The notes under the pieces are model-generated. The model saw only the letters and a list, made by a program, of their open reading frames with translations, had not been told where the DNA came from and did not search any database. Positions 10,306 to 20,618 of a stretch of 64,000 nt of DNA are shown here, one piece after another; within the stretch, counting starts at the first letter, position 1; each line of letters begins with the position of its first letter. The stretch covers positions 84,507,894 to 84,571,893 of the forward strand of contig CM042010.1 in the NCBI GenBank assembly GCA_023525715.1, in the 5' to 3' direction. The stretch is from Cichorium intybus. Taxonomy: Eukaryota; Streptophyta; Magnoliopsida; Asterales; Asteraceae. The position numbers and the translations under genes were made by a program.

Positions 10306-11283
10306 TGATATTGTCGCAGTCGTCGATGTGGTCAAAAATACTAGATTAAATACCTTACTGCATACTAGCTAGTGGAAGTAAGGGTCGAACCGTGGAGTCA
10401 GTGGTTGAATCTGTGTCATGAAATAACCGATCTATAGTGTCACTCTATAGATGGTGTCGATCCATACACGCAACTAAACTCAAACAATCCGAAATTACCG
10501 AAAACATAAACTTGCAAGTATAGAACTATTCAACTCCAAATCTCAATCAAACCAAACCAATACGTTCTGATTCCAAGGTATACTCAGAAAATCAGAAACG
10601 TCAAACACAAACAAACTCAATAGACGAAAACGATTAAATAACCGAAATTGAAACCGAACATTAAAAGTAACAAATAATTGCACTAAAAGTAAAACAGACT
10701 CTAAGCCGAATGTTTCTGACTTCTAGCCAAGAATCTAGATCTACGCAGTCAATCAGATTCTACAATCCAGAACCGTTGAACTCCCGCGATAACAAATACC
10801 GAAAAACAAGAACTTAAACTAAAACTAGCAATCTACCAACTACCGCTCAATGGAATATGAAAATATGAGTCGAAGAAGCCTGACTTCCACTCAAAGGTCG
10901 GGTCTTCGCTCTCAAATCACAAACCGGAGGCCTCTATTTATAGTTGAAAATTCTGCATGGACGCGGTGAGCAAAGGTCAAATCCGCAGCACGTCCTTATC
11001 CATAACCCCGATGTTCGCACTTTGAATTTCAAACTCTGATCCGGTGTACAACTTTCCCATGTCACGCGTGTCTTCTACGCCGCGGCGCACGTGTTCCTTT
11101 GCCTGGAAGTGGACTTCATTCCAAACTTCACAATTTCGCACACTTTTAACCCCATGTATTCATACAATTTGCACAACGAGCACTAGACACAAAACGTGAG
11201 TAATATAACAGTTTCATATATATATTTTACTCAAAATAGGTCTCAACGACGACTAGAATACTTGATATTACTAGGCTTTGTCA
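10306..11283 (-). repeat. Element C 3' LTR
   Basis: Shares the GTCGCAGTCGTCGATG start (plus orientation), the hairpin ATCTATAGTGTCACTCTATAGAT (about 10430) and the end TTGATATTACTAGGC with 17165-18038. It has about 110 bp, including TACGCCGCGGCGCACGTG, that the other LTR lacks. A TATA box on minus (CTATAAATAG) lies at 10934-10943. Confidence 0.93.
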
Positions 11284-12315
11284 AACACCCCACACTTGTG
11301 CCTTGCTTGTCCCCAAACAACTGAGTTTTTAACAAATTCTAACTAAAACTCAAATATTTTTGAATGCCTTCAGTTTCAAAGTTTATTGTATCCAGAAGTT
11401 AGATAAAAATAATTTTTAAGAAAATTGATCAAAATACCCTTTGGGAATCACGACTTTCTAAAGAACCATTGATTACACATTTTCAGTTTACAAAAGTGCA
11501 CTTACTCAATGAGATTCTAAAGGTCGTGAAAGAAGTATCAATGACTTTCGCTGTTGTCCGTGTAACAAGATTTCGAAAATACTATCCCAGACCAGACGAT
11601 CTTAGGTAGTAAGGTGCACATGTGCCCTTTCAGGGCCACCCATTTCAGACCTACCGGTTTGAACAACAAATGTCACTGATTGATAATTCCCTCCTGAATC
11701 CCAATCCTAAGGTGTCCTAAATCCAGAGTTTTCTAGCTTCTAAACACTCAACATAGTTAACTCAACCATATCATGACAACAACTATATAGTATTTGTTGA
11801 AAAATACCAGATGCTATAACACTCAAAAGCTATTCGATTTCTAATTACAACTTCTTAAAAAATTTTAAATTTGGTAAAAAAATTTAAATTTGTTAAAAAA
11901 TTTGAAATTTGCTAAATTTTTTGAAAATGACACTGTTTTGCCAAAAATTCAAAAATTCTCTTTTCGATCATCCCCACCCACACTTTAAACCGTACAACGT
12001 CCCCGTTGTACATAAATAATTCAAAACAAGGGAGAAAAGAGTTACCCCCTTTGGAACGGTAGAACTGCCTGCTTATCGGAACCATTTGTAACAGGATATC
12101 AAAAATGCACATCTTGGTTCGACTGTCCGGAGTTGTGGCGCAACAGTAAACACGCCTGTATATGACAAGTGTAGGGGTACGGTGACCCTACATTTGTGTT
12201 ATACAACTCCTCGGTAGATCTCATTGGTACTTGCAGCACAAACACTCAACAAAACATTAGCGCAAAAGACAAAGGCAAATATAAGCAACTAATAGTAGGT
12301 TTATGTATAGTGTTT
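11284..12315 (-). other. Element C 3' non-coding region
   Basis: No gene. Next to the LTR, CACCCCACACTTG is the likely polypurine tract read on minus. About 11850-11925 has three to four imperfect 19-bp AT-rich repeats (AAAAAATTTAAATTTGTT). Confidence 0.6.
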
Positions 12316-13866
12316 TCAAAAATAAAAGAAAAAACAAATAACTAATAGTCGATCTGCTGCTGGGAATGGTGGTATATCCTCTATATGGAGCTGTATCATG
12401 ATCAAGCGTTGAGTCTCCGCCATCCAACGATGCCGATCCTCCAACCGTGTCAACCTCGCAACAATGTCCTGTAACGTTACCTGCACGTTTGCAGGCTGTG
12501 GCGCTGGGCGCGGCTGTGGTGGTGGCTGGACATCTGGCTCCACTCTCCTCCTCCTGGTGGGCCTCGCTAACTGCTCCTCATCCTCCTCCTCCTCCTCGAC
12601 AATCTCTGGTTGGGGCTGCACCTGTGCCTGTAGTGTTGCTGGACGGGTCGATGGGATCTCGGGTAATATCACATAAACTCCCGGCCGTACTAGCCATAAC
12701 ACCCTCATCGTTTCCAGCAGTCGTCCCTGTGCATGAGTAGGTGGCATCAGCCTCATCCGGCTAATGACATCGCCAGTGAGAATGCTGTAGGATCTGGCCA
12801 ATCTCGTAATGAAGTGCCCACTAGTCATCAGGCTCCGTGAGCTAGACCCCAAGGCTCCGGATGTCAAGAAGGCCGCCAAGGTATGGGGCAAGTTGAGAAA
12901 CCTGCCCGGGTGGGATAGGACCCACATGTAGAACATATCGTCGTGAGGCACCTTCTCACTTCCTTTGTAGTGTGCAATGGAAGTGGAGATGATACGGTTC
13001 ATAAGTCGGTGTAGTGGGGAGCGGAACTGGCTCTCCCTGGCCCCCGAGCCTCGAACCGGTCATTGGAAATCTATGCCTAAATGACCTCGTCTGTCTCTCT
13101 CCTCGGTTGTGCGATCAGGCAGGCATCCAAAAATGGCTGAAAATGGATGCTCTCAGTCTCCGGATGAGTGTAGATCTCCGTGCTTCTGGCGAACTCTCGC
13201 ATCGTGCACTCTCGGCTCTGGCCTCCAAGTCTAAATCGGATAAGATAGGATCCGGGCTCATCAGAGGCTGGCTCGTATCGGCAGGTCCAAAAGAACTCAC
13301 CATGAGCTCTCTGTAAGCGATATCATCCTCGCGGGTCATTAACCTCTCCCAGCCCCAGCATTTGAATGTGAATGCCCCTCCGAGTGGGTCCAGGTGTGGT
13401 GGAGGTATGGCAACAGTCAGTCCCAGAGTCTAACTGTCCTCAATAACACCCGGTCAAAATACAAAGCCGGCTGCATCGTGCATGTGCTGATGGCTCGCAA
13501 TCGAGACTGGTACTGATGCATCTCCTCTAAGTGCGGTGGAAACTGCAGGAACGGGTGCTCCTGTACATACGGTACTCCCTGCTGTGGAGGCTGAGCCATC
13601 TCAGTAGTAGATAACGAGAATGCAAGAGAGAACATGAAAATTGCGAGGTTTGATACGAGCTCTGTCAACCGCGGCATGTGAAATGAAATGGTGCGAAACA
13701 TGAGTGTCACGTACCTGGTTAAACCGTCTGACCGATCAAAATCCGCGGTACGGTAAACGTTGATCCTCGATGCGTGCTTTAATGAGAACCCCTGCGCATT
13801 GGGTTCTCTCAAACACACGCGGCGTGTCTTATCCTTCCCCGCGTCGTACCTCCATTCTTCACTCAA
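12316..13866 (-). pseudogene. Athila env-like ORF of element C
   Basis: Minus-strand fragments in order: residues with PQQGVPYVQEHPFLQFPPH (about 13600-13417), then LMTREDDIAYRELMVSSFGP (from 13339), then a 228-codon piece 13002-12316 with SIAHYKGSEKVPHDDMFYMW, GHFITRLARSY, an acidic run (EEEEEDEEQ) and a proline-rich tail ending in a helical segment (VQVTLQDIVARLTRLEDRHR). This arrangement matches the extra ORF downstream of pol in Athila elements ('putative plant transposon protein'). The frame is broken at least twice. Role unknown; no secretion signal or membrane span was obvious. Confidence 0.65.
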
Positions 13867-13909
13867 TCCTTGTGTTTTGACCCCACACTTGCTTCGTGCC
13901 CCATTTTAT

Positions 13910-13929
13910 GTGATGATGATGATGATGAA
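13910..13929. repeat. (ATG)n microsatellite
   Basis: About six ATG/TGATGA units in element C, where pol would be expected. Confidence 0.85.
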
Positions 13930-14025
13930 TTCCTCCCAATTACTCTGAAAACAAAACCTACCTACAAATGGGTTGCCTCCCACCATGCGCTAAGTTTAAC
14001 ATCTTCAGCCAGACGTGATGCTTTT

Positions 14026-15228
14026 TTATCTTTCCTTTGACACAAACTTCCCCATTTCAGGAGCAATATCGTGGACCAATGTTGCCAGTAATGTTGTTAG
14101 CTGCGTCATTCGATCGCTCACTTGATTTATCCATTGTTGCTGAGTGTCTAGAATTTGGAACACTTTTGCTTCTATATTTCTTACTCCCTTTGCAAACACT
14201 TGATGTTTCTTCTCCATTATCTCTATCATATCCAAAAGTTGTAATTTATCAACTGAGGCTAGCGGGTGTCCTTTCGCCTTCCAGAGGATCACCTCATCCT
14301 CACCCTCATTCTCTTGTGTCTTGTTTCCTTCACTTTTACCCCTATCATCCATCCTTGGTATCATAACCGGTCTACTAGTCGTATGCTGGTTGTCGTATCC
14401 CGGTGGAAATGGTAACGGACATCCAAACATATTTAACCTTCGTTTCCTCGATCCAAAGGTGATATCCACATCACCCGTTTTACAATCCATGACGGCTCCA
14501 GCCGTGGCTAAGAATGGGCGTCCCAAGATTAAAGCAGGTGCGTCCTCCAGACTTTCGTACTCAATAACCAAGAAGTCCACTGGGTAAAAGAAGTCTCCCA
14601 CTTTCATGATTACGTTTGTTAATTTACCTCTTAAGACCTTTATAGATTGATCTGCCAATTACAGGACCGTGTTGGCTGTCTCCAGCTCCTCGTTCTTATA
14701 TTTATCATACAGATAGCCAGGCAATATATTCACGCTGGCTCCTAAATCCAGCAAGGTATTTCTGATGACCACATCACCAACAGTGACGGTGATGTATGTA
14801 GAGCCAGGATCTTTTTCCTTCTTGGGCAGTGTCCCGAACAATGCCTCGCTAACTGTGAGGCAGACTTTCTCTAGTGTTGGAATCTTGACTTTCTCTTTCT
14901 CTTGACAAAGCTCCTTTAATGCTTGATTAATGGATGGCTTACTTGGTGTGCTTTGCTTCTTCTTTGACTTGGATGATTTCTTTTTTTTAAGGGTAGCTAC
15001 TGTCGACTGCTCTTCCTTCTGAATTCCCTTGTCCATACCTTCTGTTCCTATAAGATCCTCCATACTTACCTTCCTCCATACTTTTTCTGACATACAACTT
15101 TCTACGGTATTCACGTGTTCTTTTCCTGCCCTTTGGATGTGATTTGGATTCACTTCCGTGTTGCTAGGAAGCTTACCATTGTCTATTTTCCTTGAATCTT
15201 CGACCAATTGAGCAATCTGTCGTTCCAT
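14026..15228 (-). pseudogene. Element C gag end and Athila-type aspartic protease
   Basis: One frame from 15228 to 14026 with a single stop at 14659-14661. It begins MERQIAQLVEDSRK, has a lysine-rich linker, then TYITVTVGDVVIRNTLLDLG and ASVNILPGYLYDKY, the Athila/Tat protease signature with LDLGAS as active-site motif. After the stop come KLTNVIMKVGDFFYPVDFLV and ALILGRPFLATAGAVMDCKT, the second half of the protease fold. The frame ends VSKER-stop just where the RT region would begin. Confidence 0.85.
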
Positions 15229-17045
15229 GTTGGCGATGGCTTTTGCATTAGCCTATGTCTGTTGCTGACTTGCATTCATAAATTCGTAAATTTTTGCCAT
15301 CATCACCTCCTGGGTTTCTAGAACAATGCGATTATTGCTTGTTGAACTCCCGTTGTTGTTACTGCTGCTTTGACCATTATTGTTGACACGTTGAAACTGT
15401 CGTGGCGGATTGGGTGGTGGTCCCTGATAGTTGTTCTGGCGGTTGTTGTATGATTGATTACTACAATTGTAATTTTGACCCCCTGATTGTAAGGCCTGTA
15501 CGGTCGTCCATTGTTGTGGTTATACTGCCCTTGGCCATATACCTGATTCACTTCCTGAATCCTGTGCCTCTGCTGACCGTTTTGTTGCTGATTCGGCGGT
15601 CGTTGCTGAAGTGTCGCCATTAATCGGTCGAATTTCTTGTTTAAGTCCCCAATCTCCTTCTTGACTTCTTTCTTCCATTCGTTATCTATTCCCACAGCTG
15701 CTGCTGACGATGTGTTGACCAGTTTCCTTGAGGAATAATTCGTCTTAGAACCGTTGCTCAATTGTTCTAAGAATCTCCAAGCTGCATCTGGATCTTGCAT
15801 CATAATGGTTCCACTTGACTATGCAGTAATCATGGCCTGATTAGTGGTGTCTACTCCATCGTAGAAGAACTTGACGAGCTGCCATCTCGGAAACTCGTCA
15901 TGCGGGCACGATCTCATCAATTCATTAAGTCTTTCGAAAGCATCGTGAAATGCTTCATCAGGTTTTTGTTGGAAATCTTGAATTGCCCTCCTGATCTCCG
16001 ATGTCTTACTCGCGGGATAGAATTCTTGTAGAAACTTCGTTTTGAGTTGTTCCCACGTCGTGATGCAGTTCGCTTGCAGTGATGTAAACCAGTATTTCGC
16101 TTTATCCTTAAGTGTAAACGGGAATAACCTTAATCTAAAGAAATTCCTATTTGCGTTTCTAGGGATGTTCGCGTTAGCAATCACTAAAAATTCGTACAAA
16201 TGATTGTACGGGTCATCCTGCCTATATCCCGTAACACTCCTAGCAACCGAGGTCTAATTTCAATATGGCTTTCTACATTATCAGAAAATAAATTGGCGAC
16301 GCGTCGTCGTACTCCCGAGGTTGGAAGTGCAACACAACCGATTGCCCGATCGGCTGTGCAAAATATAAAGGGGGAATGAAGTTACCGTCATTGTATAATT
16401 CATTATTGTAATACCGCTGCCCCTGCCATTGGTTATTGCGTTGATGTTGTTGTTGTTGACGTGGAGGTCCCTGACCTCGATTCCATTATGGGTTCTGATT
16501 AGCAGGGTTGTTTCGCATCCAACCCTATTCCTCATCATCCTATACCTGGTCTCCAGCTTGAGCCTGGTATTATTGCGGTTGCGGTTGTGGTTGTTGTTGA
16601 GGTTGTAAAATGGGTGGTTGAGGTTTATGAAAGGGTAGTGGTTGCTGTGGCTAAGGAATTTGCACTGGCTGGCGTGGACACGGAGCACTGTCACGATTTT
16701 GTACTCCCCATGTCAGCACAGTAGATGCAAAATTCCCATTAGGATTAGGGATTGGTTGAGTAATGGGTGGAACTGCAGGTTGAGTACATGGTAGAGCAGG
16801 TGCAGGGGTTGAAACTGCACCACCACTAGTACTAGTAGAGGCTCCATTGAGATTTACTCGAACCGGGCGCACAAACGACTATCCCCTGTTACCTCGCCTG
16901 TTGGCACACTGTTAATATCTTCAACTGACACAGCATTTAAACTCATGTTGAATAACCGCTTACTCACACGATTTTTCCGTGCGGTCCGTTCAATCTCAGA
17001 ATCAAAAAGCAGAGGTAACGTTTGTTCACCTCGACGTGTACGCAT
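15229..17045 (-). pseudogene. Element C gag
   Basis: The likely start is the ATG at 17045-17043 (MRTRRGEQTLPLLFDSEIER). The conserved gag core is at 16199-15819: LFPFTLKDKAKYWFTSLQ, TTWEQLKTKFLQEFYP, EAFHDAFERLNELMRSCPHD, typical retrotransposon gag of the Athila/Tat group. A TAG at 15819-15821 and frame changes between 16870 and 16200 and near 15310 break it. 15803-15318 is Q/N-rich. No CCHC knuckle was recognised. Confidence 0.85.
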
Positions 17046-17142
17046 GAACAAAGTGCAAAAGACCATCAAAAATCAAATCAAATACCAAAACCAAAACTAA
17101 AAATTAAAAATACCAACAGACACGGTATTCAAGCGCACAACT

Positions 17143-17159
17143 CCCCGGCAACGGCACCA
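17143..17159 (-). other. Primer binding site of element C (tRNA-Asp type)
   Basis: On minus this reads TGGTGCCGTTGCCGGGG, one base from the classic Athila site TGGCGCCGTTGCCGGGG, five bases inside the LTR end. Confidence 0.93.
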
Positions 17160-17164
17160 AAATT

Positions 17165-18038
17165 TGACATCGTCGCAGTCGTCGATGCGGTAAAAAAATA
17201 CTAGATTAAATGCCTTACATCACACTAGCTAATGGAAGTACGGGTCGAAGCGTGGAGTCAGTGGTTGAATCTATATCAAGAAATAACCGATCTATAGTGT
17301 CACTCTATAGATGGTGTCAATCTATACACGCAACTAAACTCAAACAATCCGAAATTACCAAAAACATAAACTTACAACTGTAGAACTATTCAACTCCAAA
17401 TCTCAATCAAACCAAACCAATACGTTCTGATTCCAAGGTATACTCAGAAAATCAGAAACGTCAAACACAAACAAACTCAATAGACGACAATGATTAAATA
17501 ACCGAAATGGAAACCGAACATTAAAAGTAACCGAATGATTGCATTAAAAGTAAAACAGACTCGATGCCGAATGTTTCTGACTTTAAGCCAAGAATCCAGA
17601 TCAACGCGGTCAATCAGATTCTACAATCCAGAACCGTTGAACTCGCGCGATAACAAATACCGAAAAAAAAGAAATTAAACAAAAACTAGCAATCTACCAA
17701 CTACTGATCAATGGCATACGAAAATATGAGTCAAAGAAGCCTGAGTTCCACCCAAAGGTCAGGTCTTCGCTCTCGAATCACAAACTGGAGGCCTCTATTT
17801 ATAGTTCAAAATTCTGCCTGGACGCGGCGCGCAAATGTCAAATCCGCCCGGCGCGTCCTTATCCATAACCCCGATGTTCGCACTTTGAATTTTAAACTAT
17901 TTTAACCCCCGTATTCATACAATTCGCACAACGAGCACTAGACTTAAAACGTGAGTAATATAACAGTTTCAGATTTATATTTTTCTCAAAATAAGGCTCA
18001 ACGACGATAAGAATATTTGATATTACTAGGCGTTGTCA
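17165..18038 (-). repeat. Element C 5' LTR
   Basis: Pairs with 10306-11283. Plus orientation begins TGACATCGTCGCAG and ends GCGTTGTCA. The hairpin ATCTATAGTGTCACTCTATAGAT recurs at about 17290. About 110 bp near 17895 present in the other LTR are missing here. Confidence 0.93.
17795..17804 (-). promoter_or_regulatory. TATA box in element C 5' LTR
   Basis: CTATAAATAG on the minus strand, identical to the one in the other LTR; likely the U3 core promoter. Confidence 0.65.
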
Positions 18039-19195
18039 TCTCACACGGGTTGTGTGAGCACACACGGGTCGTGACTCGTGTGTTGCATCATATCCACTTT
18101 TTAAAGTCGGATTTCTTTCATTTATGGGTAAAATCACTTCGTCCAAAATCTCTCTAAAACCCTAGAAACTTATTCCTAAACCTCTAAAGTCGAAATTGAG
18201 TCCTATAATTCAAGAATTGAAGCTAGGGTTCGATACTTTACGGTTGAAAGGTATTTCCCTTTGTTTTTAGCTTCAATTTGAGGGTGGTATTGTTTGATTT
18301 AAGATGGTTCCAGGTGGTATTGATGAACCACCTGCAACTAGCATGAAATACATTAAGTTTACTTGGATTAGTGTGGATAAGGGATTTTTAATCTTAAACT
18401 CGAGCTAATAAAGTGTTAGTTCTTGCGTTTCTACAGTTCAATGAGTCGGAATGGTAGAATTGGAAGCTACAACTAAGATAGTGTTATTATCTTTTGTTTG
18501 TAACTCTTTTCTATCTTTCAAAATTCTTGATTGTTATGGGTTGAACATGAATTGAGGTTGCTTTTGAATATTGAGTATTGACTCGGGCTGTTATGTTACA
18601 GCCAAAGCTAGACAGGAGCACGATACGCGAGGTTCAAGAGTTCCACAGATTGAGCCGACATCAGGTGAGTAGTTAATTATTAGATAACCTATGCTTTATT
18701 GAGACGTTTATTGCAGATAAGAAGTATGATATGTTTTGATTTGCTTGAGTATAGCCAAACTCGAGTGTTTGAAGCAATGAGTTATAATGTGTGCATCACA
18801 CTAAGGATTGAGATAATCCATTGAGATTTACTTAAACGAGATATTGGATGATACAATCCGATTAACCCTTAATTACTCACTGAGCTCTCGTAGCTCATAA
18901 ATTGCTTGTTAATGTTGTTTGTGTTTGGGTTCTGGTAGTGGCGACCGCGGGAAGCGTAGCCATCGAGGGATAGCTGAATTTTGGACTTGGACTTACTTGT
19001 TTATTTTGAACTATGATGTTGACCCGGTTTTTGTATAACTTTTGTAAAAACTTGATGTACATAGGTTAGGACCTAAACTATGTTTTGGTAATAACTTTGT
19101 ATGACTTGTTTCTTAACTTAGATTACACATTTTAACCATGTGTTAATTTTGAGTAAATCAAGGTGTAATTTAATTGTGAGGAATCGGGCATAACA
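18039..19195 (+). repeat. Element A 5' LTR, second part
   Basis: Aligns with 34874-36004 throughout. Begins in the palindromic CACACGGGTTGTGTGAG block and ends GGGCATAACA just before the primer site. Confidence 0.92.
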
Positions 19196-19198
19196 AGT

Positions 19199-19211
19199 TG
19201 GTATCAGAGCT
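19199..19211 (+). other. Primer binding site of element A (initiator Met tRNA)
   Basis: TGGTATCAGAGCT four bases after the 5' LTR end. Confidence 0.95.
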
Positions 19212-19548
19212 ATGGTTTAAGGAAATTAAACCTTGAGATGGGTTTAGACTTAAACAAATGAGATGGAGTGTCCCAAATAGTCCCGAGTAGCTATCCCTCG
19301 TGGTGTACTAAATGAGTTGATTATGCAACCATATTGAGTATTATGGTGGCATACAAATTGAGTTGATTATATAACCATATTGACTATTATGGTGGTAATT
19401 ACTAAATGAGTTGATTTTCTTTTTCAATTGAAGTGAGCTTGGAAAAGAAAAGGAGCAAGGTGATCCACCAAGAGATTAACCGGGATCACGAGATCCGGGT
19501 AAGGAGCGCCAACCCGAGGGAGAGTGACCTCCCGAGATACATAGGAAT
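19212..19548 (+). other. Element A untranslated leader
   Basis: No ORF. It has a near-duplicate ATGAGTTGATTATGCAACCA / TTGAGTTGATTATATAACCA pair at about 19309-19378. Confidence 0.6.
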
Positions 19549-20618
19549 ATGCAGGCGATGATCACAGTTGAGGTAGCTAAGGCAATTAAAGAGTTGTTAC
19601 CTACTTATTTGAAGCCTCAAGCAGAGGATACAATTGGAGTACTTTGGGGCAACCCCTAGTCCAATCTGAGCATAGGGAGAACCATGGAGAGATATTTACT
19701 GAGGCGAGTGGAGCCAGAGTGCCGGAGAAAACAAGGTAGTGTACTTACGATGTATTTTAGAAGTCCAAACCATATGATTTCTATGGGAAGGATAATCTCA
19801 TAGCAGCCAGAAATTGGTTGACACATGTTGAGAAAATGTTCCGTACGAGTAAATGTGATGAGGCTGATAAAGTTGAGTTTGCAACGAATTTGCGAAAGGA
19901 GGACGCACAATTCTGGTGGGATGCGAACACTTGCATGGAATTAGGAGAAAGCTTGGCGCTTACCTTGAGTTGGGAACAGTTCAAACTGAAGTTCATGGAG
20001 CATTATTGTTCCAATAATGCTATGAAGGGTATTAAAGAAGAATTCTTGAAGTTGCGACAAGAGTCAAAAACAGTACAACAATACATGTTAGAGTTTAACG
20101 AGAAAGCAAGATTTACGCAACATCAAGTGTATACAGAGGAACGCATAATGGATCGTTACTTGTGGGGTTTAAAGACTCAGATCCGAGAGTTTTTGCAAGG
20201 TTCGAGGTATACTACTTATCAACAAGTTGCAGAGGCAGCAAGATCAATAGAAAGGGAGTTGCAAAGACAAGAAGAGGAGAGGATAGTCGAAAGAGAAAGT
20301 GGTGTGTCAAAGAGGAAGTGGGAAGGTAAAGCTGGAGATAATTCTCAGAGATCGACTACCACGAGTTCTCAATTCTATGGAGAGTCAAAGAAGAACGAAG
20401 AAAGGTGGTTTAAGAAGGGTAGGCGAAAACACACCGGAGAATGTGATTCTCGAGCCCCACCGTCAGTTTGTTTCCAATGTGGGAAAACGGGACATATGGC
20501 CTGCCAGTGTACGGAGAGTCGCCCGGTTTGTTTTAACTGTGGAGAAAGTGGGCATATTCGCCCAGAGTGCCCGAGAATGAAATCTAAGCCTCAAAGATAT
20601 TCGCAAAAGACCGGATGA
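19549..20618 (+). pseudogene. Element A gag with two CCHC knuckles
   Basis: A first ATG at 19549 opens MQAMITVEVAKAIKELLPTY, stopped by TAG near 19657; the main frame resumes by 19818 after at least one frameshift. The core reads EFATNLRKEDAQFWWDANT, LSWEQFKLKFMEHYC, LKLRQESKTVQQYMLEFNEK, a typical retrotransposon gag. Near the end are two zinc knuckles, CFQCGKTGHMACQC and CFNCGESGHIRPEC, for RNA packaging. A TGA (20616-20618) in a GGAGGAGG context ends the frame, and pol continues in the same frame, so it is an acquired stop in a single gag-pol. Confidence 0.92.

Larger units (their letters stand above)
10306..18038 (-). mobile_element. Athila-like Ty3/gypsy element C lacking RT and integrase
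   Basis: LTRs at 17165-18038 (5') and 10306-11283 (3') in minus orientation begin TGACAA... and end ...GTCA/TCA. A primer site complementary to tRNA-Asp follows the 5' LTR. Gag, an Athila-type protease (LLDLGASVNILPG) and an env-like ORF are present, all with stops. Between protease and env-like ORF only about 160 bp remain where RT, RNase H and integrase should be. Flanks are TCTCT (10301-10305) and TCTCA (18039-18043), a target duplication with one mismatch. It is inserted in the 5' LTR of element A. Confidence 0.88.

Noticed and set aside
19199..19211. tRNA-like TGGTATCAGAGC sequences (also 30171, 49218, 58971)
   Set aside because: These are primer binding sites beside LTRs; no cloverleaf, so not tRNA genes.
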